Translations under genes and position numbers: made by a program
The notes under the pieces: model-generated
Databases searched by the model: none
What the model was told of the DNA's origin: nothing
The model's input: the letters and a program-made list of their open reading frames with translations, nothing else
Shown: positions 34,237-41,325 of the stretch, one piece after another
Numbering within the stretch: the first letter of the stretch is position 1
How the letters are laid out: each line of letters begins with the position of its first letter
NCBI GenBank assembly: GCA_964437815.1
Contig: CAYTIE010000011.1
Span: 1 to 41,325, forward strand
DNA from: Marisimplicoccus sp964437815
Lineage (GTDB): Bacteria; Bacteroidota; Bacteroidia; Flavobacteriales; Flavobacteriaceae
Length of the DNA: 41,325 nt
Direction of reading: 5' to 3'

Positions 34237-35751
34237 ATGTCAAAAAATATTGGTAAAGTTTCAAAAGTAATTGGTGCAGTTGTAGATGTTGAATTTTCAG
34301 CAAAAGATAGTAGTCTTCCAGAAATATATGATTCTCTAGAAATTAAAAGAAAAGATGGTTCTATATTAATTTTAGAGGTTCAGTCTCATATCGGGGAAAA
34401 CATTGTAAGAACAATTTCTATGGATTCAACAGATGGATTAAGTAGAGGTGCTGAAGCTCTTGCAACAGGAAGTCCAATTAAGATGCCAATAGGTAAAGAA
34501 GTATATGGAAGATTATTTAATGTTGTTGGAGACCCAATAGATGGAATGGAAGTTTTACCAAAAACAGATAAAGATGGGATGTCAATTCATAGAAAGGCTC
34601 CGGATTTTGATCAACTATCGACTTCTACCGAAGTTCTTTTTACTGGAATAAAAGTTATTGATCTTATTGAGCCTTATGCTAAAGGAGGTAAGATTGGACT
34701 TTTTGGAGGAGCTGGAGTTGGGAAAACAGTATTAATACAAGAATTAATAAATAATATTGCAAAGGGACATGGAGGACTTTCAGTATTTGCTGGAGTTGGA
34801 GAAAGAACAAGGGAAGGGAATGACTTGTTAAGAGAAATGATAGAATCTGGGATTATAAATTATGGCGATAAGTTTCTTAAATCAATGGAAAAAGGAGAGT
34901 GGGATTTAAGTAAAGTTGATAAAAAGGCACTTTTAGATTCAAAAGCAACATTTGTTTTTGGTCAAATGAATGAACCTCCTGGTGCAAGAGCAAGAGTTGC
35001 CCTTTCAGGACTTACTGTTGCAGAATACTTTAGAGATGGAGGGGCAGATGGTCAGGGTAAAGATGTTCTGTTCTTTGTTGATAATATATTCAGGTTTACT
35101 CAGGCAGGTTCAGAGGTTTCTGCTCTTCTAGGAAGGATGCCTTCAGCTGTTGGATATCAACCAACATTGGCTACTGAAATGGGAACAATGCAAGAAAGAA
35201 TTACTTCTACAAAAAAAGGATCTATTACATCAGTACAAGCAGTTTATGTTCCTGCAGATGATTTAACTGACCCTGCTCCTGCTACTACTTTTGCTCACTT
35301 AGATGCTACCACTGTATTATCAAGAAAAATTTCAGAACTTGGAATATATCCTGCTGTTGATCCACTTGATTCAACTTCTAGAATTCTAACACCAGAAATA
35401 TTAGGAGAGGAACATTATAATTGTGCTCAAAGAGTAAAGGAATTACTACAGAAATATAATGAGCTACAAGATATAATTGCAATTTTAGGTATGGATGAGC
35501 TTTCAGAAGAAGATAAGCTTGCCGTAGCTAGAGCAAGAAGGGTTCAACGTTTTCTCTCACAACCATTTCATGTTGCTGAACAATTTACAGGAATTCCAGG
35601 TGCTTTAGTTGATATAAAGGATACTATTAAAGGGTTCAATATGATAATGGATGGTGAGTTAGACCATATACCTGAGTCTGCTTTTAACTTAAAAGGAAAT
35701 ATTGAGGAAGCAATTGAAGAAGGAGAGAAAATGTTATCAGAAGCAAAATAA
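34237..35751 (+). CDS. atpD: F1F0 ATP synthase subunit beta
   Basis: This is the catalytic beta subunit of the F1 motor, binding and making ATP at the alpha/beta interface. From ATG 34237 (MSKNIGKVSKVIGAVVDVEF) the product has 504 residues, the usual length. The upstream ATG-free extension from 34210 overlaps the promoter and is rejected. Walker A (GGAGVGKTVLIQELI) lies near residue 153, GERTREGNDL near 192, the Walker B region (DVLFFVDNIFRFTQAGSEVSALLGRMPSA) near 280, and DELSEED near 424. Residues about 213-240 (FLKSMEKGEWDLSKVDKKALLDSK) form an insertion typical of Bacteroidota beta subunits. atpC follows with no gap. The other F1F0 genes are not here, which is normal for this phylum. Confidence 0.98.
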   Translation: MSKNIGKVSKVIGAVVDVEFSAKDSSLPEIYDSLEIKRKDGSILILEVQSHIGENIVRTISMDSTDGLSRGAEALATGSPIKMPIGKEVYGRLFNVVGDPIDGMEVLPKTDKDGMSIHRKAPDFDQLSTSTEVLFTGIKVIDLIEPYAKGGKIGLFGGAGVGKTVLIQELINNIAKGHGGLSVFAGVGERTREGNDLLREMIESGIINYGDKFLKSMEKGEWDLSKVDKKALLDSKATFVFGQMNEPPGARARVALSGLTVAEYFRDGGADGQGKDVLFFVDNIFRFTQAGSEVSALLGRMPSAVGYQPTLATEMGTMQERITSTKKGSITSVQAVYVPADDLTDPAPATTFAHLDATTVLSRKISELGIYPAVDPLDSTSRILTPEILGEEHYNCAQRVKELLQKYNELQDIIAILGMDELSEEDKLAVARARRVQRFLSQPFHVAEQFTGIPGALVDIKDTIKGFNMIMDGELDHIPESAFNLKGNIEEAIEEGEKMLSEAK

Positions 35752-36027
35752 ATGTATTTAGAAATTATTTCACCTGAAGCTATATTATATCAAGGAGAAG
35801 TTAAGTCAATTTCTTTTCCTGGGTCATATGGAGATTTTCAAGTTTTAGATAATCATGCACCTATTGTATCAACTTTAAAAAAGGGGCAAGTAAAAATTCA
35901 GGGAAAGCTGTCTATAGATCAGGAAGTAAAAAGTTATTTTAATTTTTCAGATAAAGAAACTTCTTTGGATATAAATTCTGGGACTGTAGAGATGAGTAAT
36001 AATAATGTAACGCTTTTAATTGACTAG
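35752..36027 (+). CDS. atpC: F1F0 ATP synthase subunit epsilon (short form)
   Basis: Epsilon is part of the central stalk of the ATP synthase. The 91-residue protein contains only the N-terminal beta-sandwich domain (MYLEIISPEAILYQGEVKSISFPGSYGDFQVLDNHAP...). It lacks the C-terminal helical hairpin that in other bacteria inhibits ATP hydrolysis; this short form is common in Bacteroidota. The start follows the atpD stop directly. The last 12 bases overlap the convergent recX gene. Confidence 0.94.
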   Translation: MYLEIISPEAILYQGEVKSISFPGSYGDFQVLDNHAPIVSTLKKGQVKIQGKLSIDQEVKSYFNFSDKETSLDINSGTVEMSNNNVTLLID

Positions 36028-36468
36028 GTTGTTTATTTCTTCAAAGATTAATTCTTTCTCCCACCCTTTATATTCTAATCTACTGTAAATCTTTTCTTTA
36101 ATTTTTTCTTTTGGTTTACCAATGTTCTCATTCATTATTTTTTTAGATAGCATTCTTATTTTTTTTAAATAATCTTCTTGATTTATTTCAGTCAGACCAT
36201 TGTTTATATTGACTAAGGATATTTTTCGTGATTCTAATTCTCGAATTATTTTTATTTTTCCCCAGTCGTTATTATTGAATTTTCCTCTTACGTAATATTC
36301 TGAAAACCTTTTCTCATTTAAAAAGTCGTTATTTATTAAATGATAGATATATTTGTCTAAGTCACCTCCAAGTATTCCAAGTTTTTTTAACTTCTGAGTC
36401 ACTTCCATCTTACACCTTTCCTGATATGCACAATAAAATTCAATCTTTTTCTTTATAGATGTTTCCAT
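36016..36468 (-). CDS. recX: regulatory protein RecX
   Basis: RecX modulates RecA filaments, usually by inhibition. The 150-residue protein is built of helical three-helix repeats: KKIEFYCAYQERCKMEVTQKLKKLGI, DKYIYHLINNDFLNEKRFSEYYVRGKFNNNDWGKIKIIRELESRKIS, and IKEKIYSRLEYKGWEKELIFEEINNL. The KRFSEYYVRGKFN...WGKIKI block is characteristic. It is convergent with atpC, with a 12-base overlap. The terminator at 36486 separates it from rng on the same strand, so it likely has its own promoter in or near the short 36469-36485 spacer, where no consensus is seen. Confidence 0.9.
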   Translation of the reverse strand: METSIKKKIEFYCAYQERCKMEVTQKLKKLGILGGDLDKYIYHLINNDFLNEKRFSEYYVRGKFNNNDWGKIKIIRELESRKISLVNINNGLTEINQEDYLKKIRMLSKKIMNENIGKPKEKIKEKIYSRLEYKGWEKELIFEEINNLVN

Positions 36469-36485
36469 ATAATTAAAATATAAAA

Positions 36486-36516
36486 AAAACCGTTTAGATT
36501 AACTCTAAACGGTTTT
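36486..36516 (-). terminator. intrinsic terminator of rng
   Basis: A 13-bp perfect stem (AAAACCGTTTAGA / TCTAAACGGTTTT) with a 5-base loop TTAAC lies 8 bases past the rng stop. Runs of T on both strands make it potentially bidirectional, but recX on the same strand starts just beyond. Confidence 0.92.
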
Positions 36517-36524
36517 ATTATTAT

Positions 36525-38075
36525 TTATTTAATAAGTTTTGAATCACTATTATAAAAATGGTATTCAAGATATAAATAAGAGTCTCTTGGAATAATCGAA
36601 ATTGATCTCTTATATTTTAAGTACCATTTATTCTTAATTGATAAAAAACCTGAATTTATATACGCTGCTACAAAAGGATGAACATGTAAATATATCTTTC
36701 CTTTTTTATAACGCGAATTCTTAACAATTTTGTCAAGTTCAACATTGATTTTGTCTATTAATAATATAGGTGCTTCAACTTCAAGGTCTTTATTTGGATT
36801 AGGCTCTCTTGTGTTGATACTCATCTGAGGCCTTACTCTTTGTCTTGTTATTTGTATTAATCCAAATTTACTTGGTGGAAGAATTTTGTGTTTTGTTCTG
36901 TCTTTCCCCATTTCCTCACAGAAATGATCAAAGAGTTTTTTTCTATTCTGTCTTGATGTTAAATCTATAAAATCTACTACAATAATTCCTCCCATATCTC
37001 TTAGGCGAAGTTGTCGCGCTATTTCTACAGAGGCAACTAAATTTACTTCCATTGCAGTATCTTCTTGTGTTTTCAATTTGTTAGATCTATTACCACTATT
37101 TACATCAATTACATGAAGAGCTTCTGTATGTTCAATAATTAGATAAGCCCCTTTCTGCATTGAAATAGTTCTACCAAATGAAGATTTTATTTGTCTTTCA
37201 ACTCCAAATTTATCAAAGATTGGTATTACACCTGAATATAACTTTACAATAGAAGTTTTTTGTGGTGCAATACTTTTAATATAATCTTTAATTTCCGAAT
37301 GCAACTCAGGATCATTGATATATATTCCTGTAAAAGAGTCATCAAAAACATCTCTTAATTTTGAAGAGGATCTATTTATTTCTCCAAGAATTTTAGTTGG
37401 ATATGAGTCTGCTTTGTTTAGGTTAATACAAAGTCTTTTCCACCTCATAATTAGATCCTTCAAATCGGTTTTGAGCTCACCTACTTTACGGTTTTTTGCT
37501 ACAGTTCTAACAATTATACCAAATCCTTTTGGCTTAATTGATTTGACAAGGTTTCTTAATCTTTTTTTCTCCTGAGGATTTTTAATTCTTTGAGAAATAG
37601 AAATTCTATCAGAGAAAGGTACAATAACCATAAACCTACCTGCTAAAGAGATTTCTGAACTTAGCCTGGGACCTTTTGTTGAAATGGGTTCTTTAATAAC
37701 TTGAACTAAAACTGTTTGTTTTGGAGAAAGAGAGTCTTTAATCAACCCGTTTTTTGAAATATCTTTCTCATATTGGAAATCATTAAATGAAAATGATTTA
37801 ATTTTTTTAGATTCAACAAGTTTAGCAAATTTTGTTAAAGATAAAAGTTTAGGCCCAAGGTCATGATAATGCAGAAATCCATCCTTTTCGCTATTCACAT
37901 CAACAAATGCAGCATTTAAACCAGGGATAACTTTTCTAATTTTTGCAACAAATATATCACCTACAGAAAATTTATTTTTACCTATTTCTTTATCTAGCTC
38001 AACGAGTTTTCCATCATTAAGCATAGCAAAATCAACAGTATCTGAATTAGATCGAATAATCAATTCTTTTTTCAC
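36525..38075 (-). CDS. rng: ribonuclease G (Rne/Rng family)
   Basis: This is a 5'-monophosphate-sensing endoribonuclease for rRNA maturation and mRNA turnover. The 516-residue protein is RNase G-like and lacks the long RNase E scaffold tail. An S1 domain (VGDIFVAKIRKVIPGLNAAFVDVNSEKDGFLHYHDL, residues 38-73) is followed by the RNase H-like and catalytic regions. HVIDVNSGNRSN near residue 322 and GGIIVVDFIDLTSRQNRKKLFDHF near 366 carry the metal-binding Asp residues. The zinc-link CPxCxG motif of many RNase E/G proteins is not evident in the expected region. The start is GTG (38073-38075). Two hairpins lie directly upstream. The 31-residue basic protein and HU genes precede it on the same strand. 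Confidence 0.95.
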   Translation of the reverse strand: MKKELIIRSNSDTVDFAMLNDGKLVELDKEIGKNKFSVGDIFVAKIRKVIPGLNAAFVDVNSEKDGFLHYHDLGPKLLSLTKFAKLVESKKIKSFSFNDFQYEKDISKNGLIKDSLSPKQTVLVQVIKEPISTKGPRLSSEISLAGRFMVIVPFSDRISISQRIKNPQEKKRLRNLVKSIKPKGFGIIVRTVAKNRKVGELKTDLKDLIMRWKRLCINLNKADSYPTKILGEINRSSSKLRDVFDDSFTGIYINDPELHSEIKDYIKSIAPQKTSIVKLYSGVIPIFDKFGVERQIKSSFGRTISMQKGAYLIIEHTEALHVIDVNSGNRSNKLKTQEDTAMEVNLVASVEIARQLRLRDMGGIIVVDFIDLTSRQNRKKLFDHFCEEMGKDRTKHKILPPSKFGLIQITRQRVRPQMSINTREPNPNKDLEVEAPILLIDKINVELDKIVKNSRYKKGKIYLHVHPFVAAYINSGFLSIKNKWYLKYKRSISIIPRDSYLYLEYHFYNSDSKLIK

Positions 38076-38091
38076 TGTTTTAATTTTTTAT

Positions 38092-38106
38092 CTACTTGAA
38101 AAGTAG
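38092..38106 (-). promoter_or_regulatory. hairpin directly upstream of rng
   Basis: CTACTT-GAA-AAGTAG is a perfect 6-bp stem with a 3-base loop, ending 16 bases before the rng GTG. In the transcript it would sit close to the start and could affect initiation or serve as a cleavage site. RNase E genes in enterobacteria are autoregulated through 5' leader hairpins; whether this one is analogous is inference. Confidence 0.4.
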
Positions 38107-38124
38107 AATGGTTAAACATTTTTT

Positions 38125-38146
38125 TAAAAATGACTGATAAGTCATT
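38125..38146 (-). terminator. weak terminator or attenuator between the 31-aa gene and rng
   Basis: AATGACT-GATA-AGTCATT is a 7-bp perfect stem (38129-38146), followed on the minus strand by TTTTT or so and then an A run. It lies 45 bases past the stop of the small basic gene and 54 bases before the rng start. It could end the HU/small-gene transcript or attenuate read-through into rng. Confidence 0.45.
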
Positions 38147-38190
38147 ACAATATTTCAAAGAACGTGAGAATTTATTTGAGTGTATTCCCC

Positions 38191-38286
38191 TTACACTTTT
38201 TTCTTTTTATGACGGTTAGCCCTCGCTCTTTTTTTCCTTTTGTGAGTTGCTACCTTATGTCTCTTTCTTTTTTTTCCACTCGGCAT
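38191..38286 (-). CDS. 31-residue very basic protein (candidate ribosomal protein)
   Basis: This is a very short gene. The product is MPSGKKRKRHK, then VATHKRKKRARANRHKKKKV, 31 residues of which about two thirds are Lys, Arg or His. There is no signal, membrane or enzyme motif. Such composition points to RNA binding, most simply a small ribosomal protein. I recall near-identical short proteins between HU and rng in many Bacteroidota. It differs from ribosomal protein THX as I know it. The Bacteroidota-specific bL38 is a possible identity but I cannot confirm it. It starts 24 bases after the HU stop, likely in the same transcript. The clean ORF with consistent codon use supports a real gene. 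Confidence 0.8.
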   Translation of the reverse strand: MPSGKKRKRHKVATHKRKKRARANRHKKKKV

Positions 38287-38309
38287 ATTAATCTATAATT
38301 TTTAATTTA

Positions 38310-38600
38310 TTAAACTATAGGAACATTTTGTTTAACTGAATTAACAAAAGTTTTAGATGGTTTAAATGCAGGAATATTATGAGCAGGTATAACTACCGCA
38401 ATATTTTTTGATATATTTCTACCAGTTTTTTCAGCTCTTTTCTTTATGATAAAACTTCCAAAACCTCTTAAATAAACATTTTCATTATTTTTTAATGAAC
38501 TTTTTATTTCACTCATAAGTTTTTCGGTAATCATCTGAACATCAGATTTGTCCATTCCTGTTTTATCAGATATATTCTTAACAATGTCCGCTTTTGTCAT
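38310..38600 (-). CDS. HU/IHF-family DNA-binding protein
   Basis: This is a nucleoid-associated DNA-bending protein of 96 residues. The dimerising N-terminal helices (MTKADIVKNISDKTGMDKSDVQMITEKLMSEIKSSL) are followed by VYLRGFGSFIIKKRAEKTGRNISKN, the GFGSF signature, and the beta-arm (IPAHNIPAFKPSKTFVNSVKQ). The arm sequence differs from HU of Proteobacteria (PAHNIPAFKPSK in place of RNPQTG...), as is usual in this phylum. It is divergent from ssb across 155 bases and is followed by the 31-residue basic gene and rng. Whether it is an HU or IHF-like subunit cannot be decided. Confidence 0.94.
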   Translation of the reverse strand: MTKADIVKNISDKTGMDKSDVQMITEKLMSEIKSSLKNNENVYLRGFGSFIIKKRAEKTGRNISKNIAVVIPAHNIPAFKPSKTFVNSVKQNVPIV

Positions 38601-38638
38601 TTTTATTTATTTGGTTAAACATTCATTTATGAAGCTAG

Positions 38639-38646
38639 CAAATATA
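38639..38646 (-). promoter_or_regulatory. -7 box of the HU promoter
   Basis: TATATTTG followed by C on the minus strand fully matches the Bacteroidota -7 consensus and is identical to the atpD box. It ends 38 bases before the HU ATG. The -33 region shows only a weak candidate. Confidence 0.65.
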
Positions 38647-38713
38647 TAAATTTAAATTTTAATTGTCTTATATAAACCATTTATATTTATACAAGAATAT
38701 GATTATAAATGGA

Positions 38714-38741
38714 TTGGCAGCAAACAATTTTTGTATATTAG
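38714..38741 (+). promoter_or_regulatory. candidate ssb promoter
   Basis: TTG (38714-38716) and TATATTAG (38734-38741) are separated by 17 bases, close to the Bacteroidota TTTG / TAnnTTTG arrangement but imperfect at the -7 box. It lies 14 bases upstream of the ssb ATG. Confidence 0.4.
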
Positions 38742-38755
38742 TATAAATAATTATA

Positions 38756-39181
38756 ATGAGCGGGACATTAAATAAAGTTATGTTGATTGGCCATCTTGGA
38801 GATGATGTAAAGATAAAACATTTTGATGGAGGAGGGTGTATTGGAAGATTCCCTCTTGCTACAAATGAAACGTATACAAATAAATCTACAAACGAAAAAG
38901 TTACAAATACCGATTGGCATAATATAGTTGTAAGAAATAAGGCAGCAGAGATATGTGAAAAATATTTAGCAAAAGGAGATAAAGTATATGTTGAAGGAAG
39001 AATTAAAACAAGAAAGTGGCAAGGTGAAGATGGACAAGATAGATATACTACTGAAGTTAATGTAGATGAATTCACTTTTCTTTCAACAAAAAAGGATGCA
39101 GTCTCAAATGATGAGGTGAAAATAGAATCTTCAGACCAGAACCAACAAACTGATGAAAAAGAAGATGATCTACCATTTTAG
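38756..39181 (+). CDS. ssb: single-stranded DNA-binding protein
   Basis: SSB coats single-stranded DNA in replication and repair and recruits partners by its acidic tip. The 141-residue protein has the OB fold (MSGTLNKVMLIGHLGDDVKIKHFDGGGCIGRFPLATNE, then DWHNIVVRNKAAEICEKYLAKGDKVYVEGRIKTRKW) in residues 1-107. A short acidic, Gln-rich linker ends in EDDLPF, the conserved partner-binding tip. RecJ and RecO, which work with SSB, are also encoded in the window. It is followed after 51 bases by gldE. Confidence 0.97.
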   Translation: MSGTLNKVMLIGHLGDDVKIKHFDGGGCIGRFPLATNETYTNKSTNEKVTNTDWHNIVVRNKAAEICEKYLAKGDKVYVEGRIKTRKWQGEDGQDRYTTEVNVDEFTFLSTKKDAVSNDEVKIESSDQNQQTDEKEDDLPF

Positions 39182-39232
39182 ACAAATACTTTTTTTAAGT
39201 TAAACCTATTGAACTATTTATTCTAAATTTTT

Positions 39233-40486
39233 GTGCTAATAAAAATTATTCTAATATTAATTCTTTTAATATTATCAGCTTTAACATCTGGCTCTGAAGT
39301 TGCTTTTTTTGCTTTAGATAAGTCAATGTTATTAGCTGAAAAACGAAGTGGGCTTATTGATAAAATTCAAAAATTATTAGACCAACCACAAAGATTATTA
39401 GCTACAATTCTAATATCCAATAACTTTATAAATATTGCTATCGTTATTTTGTTTGCCTCTATTGATAATCCTTACTTATCATCAATTAATAATGTTTTTC
39501 TTGAGACTTTCATCGAAGTGGGAGTGATAGGTATATTAATACTGTTTTTTGGAGATATCTTACCAAAGATTTATGCTAACAGAAAACCTTTAGTTTTTTC
39601 AAAAATTATGGTAATGCCAATCTTTTTTCTAGATCGTTATATTTTATTCTTATTTAATAAACCGATGAGTAAATCAATGTCATATCTTATCTCATCTTTA
39701 TCGATAAATTCAAAACAATTATCTGTTGATGAACTATCTCAGGCTCTTGAGTTAACTGATTCTGATGAAACAACTGTTGAAGAAAAAAAAATATTAAAGG
39801 GGATTGTAAATTTCGGAAATCTTGAAACAAGACAAATAATGTGTCCCAGAGTTGATATGTTTGCTATTAAGAAAAAAACGAATATTTCAGATGTAATTGA
39901 AAAAGTACTTAATAAGGGTTTTTCTAGGGTGCCAGTCTATGAAAATACTATGGATAAAATAATAGGAGTTTTATATGTTAAGGATCTTTTGCCATATTTA
40001 GACAAAGAAAATTTTAATTGGAATGAATTGCTGAGAGATCCATTATATGTCCCCGAAAACAAAAAGTTAGATGATCTTTTAAATGAATTTAAAAGTAAAA
40101 AAATACATATGGCAATTGTAGTAGATGAGTATGGGGGTACATCTGGTTTAATAACATTAGAAGATGTTATGGAGGAAATTTTTGGAGAGTTAAATGATGA
40201 ATTTGATCAGGATGATTCTTTGTTTTCAAAACTTGATAAGAATACTTTTATTTTTGACGCTAAAATTAATTTACCGGATTTTTATAAAACACTTGAATTA
40301 AAGGACTCTTCATCTTTTGAAAAAATATCAGAAGAAATAGAAACTTTAGGTGGACTATTAATAGAAAAAGCACAAAGAATTCCTAGAGTTGGTGAAGTAA
40401 TTACTCATGAAGATTTTAAATTTGTTATTGAGATTGTAGATAAAAAAAGAATCAGACAAGTAAAAGTTATTCTAAACAATAAATAA
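39233..40486 (+). CDS. gldE: GldE-like gliding-motility-associated membrane protein (DUF21/CBS/CorC)
   Basis: This is a 417-residue membrane protein of the HlyC/CorC group. An N-terminal DUF21 region has about four membrane helices (SALTSGSEVAFFALDKSMLL near residues 13-32). Two CBS domains follow (IMCPRVDMFAIKK...FSRVPVYENTMDKIIGVLYVKDLLPYL, and FKSKKIHMAIVVDEYGGTSGLITLEDVMEEIFGEL), then a C-terminal transporter-associated domain (GGLLIEKAQRIPRVGEVI). GldE of Flavobacterium johnsoniae has this architecture and lies next to ssb, as here. Its exact role is unresolved; it is linked to gliding and type 9 secretion through gldD. Related proteins bind Mg2+/Co2+. The start is GTG at 39233, since a stop lies three codons upstream. 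gldD does not follow. Confidence 0.87.
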   Translation: MLIKIILILILLILSALTSGSEVAFFALDKSMLLAEKRSGLIDKIQKLLDQPQRLLATILISNNFINIAIVILFASIDNPYLSSINNVFLETFIEVGVIGILILFFGDILPKIYANRKPLVFSKIMVMPIFFLDRYILFLFNKPMSKSMSYLISSLSINSKQLSVDELSQALELTDSDETTVEEKKILKGIVNFGNLETRQIMCPRVDMFAIKKKTNISDVIEKVLNKGFSRVPVYENTMDKIIGVLYVKDLLPYLDKENFNWNELLRDPLYVPENKKLDDLLNEFKSKKIHMAIVVDEYGGTSGLITLEDVMEEIFGELNDEFDQDDSLFSKLDKNTFIFDAKINLPDFYKTLELKDSSSFEKISEEIETLGGLLIEKAQRIPRVGEVITHEDFKFVIEIVDKKRIRQVKVILNNK

Positions 40487-40495
40487 AAAGCCTCA

Positions 40496-41325
40496 ATGAA
40501 CATTCAGATTAAAAAATGGGGCACATTAATTATATTGTCAATAATATGGGGTAGCTCATATATATTAATTAAAAAAGGACTTACTGGATTAACCGCAATT
40601 GAATTAGGATCAATAAGGATCATGATTACGACAATAATAGTTGCACCGTTTGGGTACTCAAAGATTAAATCGATTCCTAAGGAAAAATTTAAATGGGTTT
40701 TGTTTTCTGCATGTGTTGGTTCTTTTTTCCCGGCTTATTTATTTGCATTTGCAGAAACCCAAATTTCAAGCTCTGTTACAGCAGTTATGGTTTCACTTAC
40801 TCCTCTATTTACTTTACTAATTAGTGTAATAATTTTTTCAGCAGCATTTATTCGAAGACAATTATTAGGGGTGTTTGTTGGTTTTATTGGGATAATTATT
40901 TTAGTATATAATGAGCTTCTAATTTCTTCATATAATTTACTGTTTGTCTTCTTTGTAATTATAGCTGCATTTTGTTATGCAATAAATGCTAACATTTTAA
41001 AATATAAGTTGCCAGGAATTTCTGCTATAGCTCTTGTGTTTATGAGTTTTGCCTTTCTTTTTATTCCGGCATTGATTATTTTAATTTTATCTGACTTTCC
41101 TCTTGCAGAATTTGTTTATGATCCGGGGATTATAAAGTCAATTGCATACATATTTATTCTCGCTTTATTTGGTACTGCAATAGCAAAAACAATGTATATT
41201 AAATTACTTGAAATCTCAACTCCTGTTTTTTCGGTATCAACAACTTATTTAATGCCAATAGTAGCAATATTTTGGGGGCTTTTAGATGGAGAAGAATTTA
41301 AACTAATTCAAGTAATTGGTACAGC
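40496..41325 (+). CDS. EamA/DMT-family transporter, 3' partial
   Basis: This is a polytopic inner-membrane protein of the drug/metabolite transporter superfamily, running off the right edge after 276 visible residues. About nine hydrophobic helices are seen in the two-repeat EamA pattern: IIWGSSYILIKKGLTGLTAIELGSIRI, then AETQISSSVTAVMVSLTPLFTLLIS for the first half, and GTAIAKTMYIKLLEISTPVFSVSTTYLMPIVAIFWG for the second. The substrate is unknown; family members export amino acids, nucleotides or other metabolites. It begins 9 bases after the gldE stop, so it may be read from the same transcript. It occupies the place where gldD is found in gliding flavobacteria. Confidence 0.9.
   Translation, partial: MNIQIKKWGTLIILSIIWGSSYILIKKGLTGLTAIELGSIRIMITTIIVAPFGYSKIKSIPKEKFKWVLFSACVGSFFPAYLFAFAETQISSSVTAVMVSLTPLFTLLISVIIFSAAFIRRQLLGVFVGFIGIIILVYNELLISSYNLLFVFFVIIAAFCYAINANILKYKLPGISAIALVFMSFAFLFIPALIILILSDFPLAEFVYDPGIIKSIAYIFILALFGTAIAKTMYIKLLEISTPVFSVSTTYLMPIVAIFWGLLDGEEFKLIQVIGT

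Noticed and set aside
38668..39075. A 135-codon open frame on the minus strand
   Set aside because: Antisense to ssb and its promoter; Ser/Thr/Phe-rich composition is what antisense of this ssb would give.
1..41325. CRISPR arrays, insertion sequences, prophage, tRNA or rRNA genes
   Set aside because: No regular direct repeats, transposase or integrase motifs, or recognisable tRNA/rRNA segments were seen on reading the window.

Overview
The window is a chromosomal segment of an AT-rich member of the Bacteroidota, most likely a marine, uncultivated Flavobacteriales. The evidence is the gene neighbourhoods (recO / TonB receptor / ileS / dksA-like / lspA; DUF3108 / M23 / pgi; glycogen-synthase-like / DUF4270; atpD-atpC apart from the other ATP synthase genes; HU / rng; ssb-gldE), the Bacteroidota-type promoter -7 boxes (TAnnTTTG), the near absence of Shine-Dalgarno sequences, and several TonB-dependent receptors with flavobacterial signal peptides. 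Four runs of exactly 100 N mark scaffold gaps of unknown true size. They interrupt ileS twice, the end of the DUF4270 gene, and one TonB receptor. I see no rRNA, tRNA, CRISPR array, insertion sequence or prophage.

Layout. 1-2.3 kb (+): rsmI (5' end missing) and recJ, closed by a strong terminator. 2.3-10.3 kb (-): a TonB receptor, then the close-packed DUF3108 / M23 lipoprotein / pgi unit, and uvrC. 10.3-10.9 kb (+): 5-formyl-THF cyclo-ligase. 10.9-20.0 kb (-): lspA, a DksA-like protein, ileS (two gaps), a second TonB receptor, recO, gdhA and a flippase-like membrane protein. 20.2-22.7 kb (+): glycogen-synthase-like protein and a DUF4270 lipoprotein running into a gap. 22.8-26.0 kb (-): HMG-CoA synthase, etfB, etfA. 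26.1-30.8 kb (-): a third TonB receptor (one gap) and a long-chain acyl-CoA synthetase. 31.1-34.1 kb (+): SDR dehydrogenase, acyl-CoA dehydrogenase and an APH-type kinase. 34.2-36.0 kb (+): atpD-atpC. 36.0-38.6 kb (-): recX, rng, a 31-residue very basic protein and HU. 38.8-41.3 kb (+): ssb, gldE and a truncated EamA transporter.

The most interesting part is 29-34 kb. An acyl-CoA synthetase is divergent from a tight SDR / acyl-CoA dehydrogenase / APH-kinase operon. These are the same four enzyme classes as in the Pseudomonas putida levulinate (lva) pathway, and the last two match the two domains fused in mammalian ACAD10/ACAD11, which catabolise 4-hydroxy acids through a 4-phosphoacyl-CoA intermediate. 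The dehydrogenase has Asp where the usual catalytic Glu of the 'YEGT' motif sits, and the kinase keeps its catalytic residues. With ETF alpha/beta genes a few kilobases away, this looks like a flavobacterial 4-hydroxyacyl-CoA degradation module. The substrate and the assignment are inference. The rest of the window is mostly housekeeping, with smaller points of interest: an M23 peptidase with Cys for a zinc-ligand His, a 31-aa basic candidate ribosomal protein, leader hairpins in front of rng, and the apparent absence of pan, mutY and gldD genes from positions where I would expect them.
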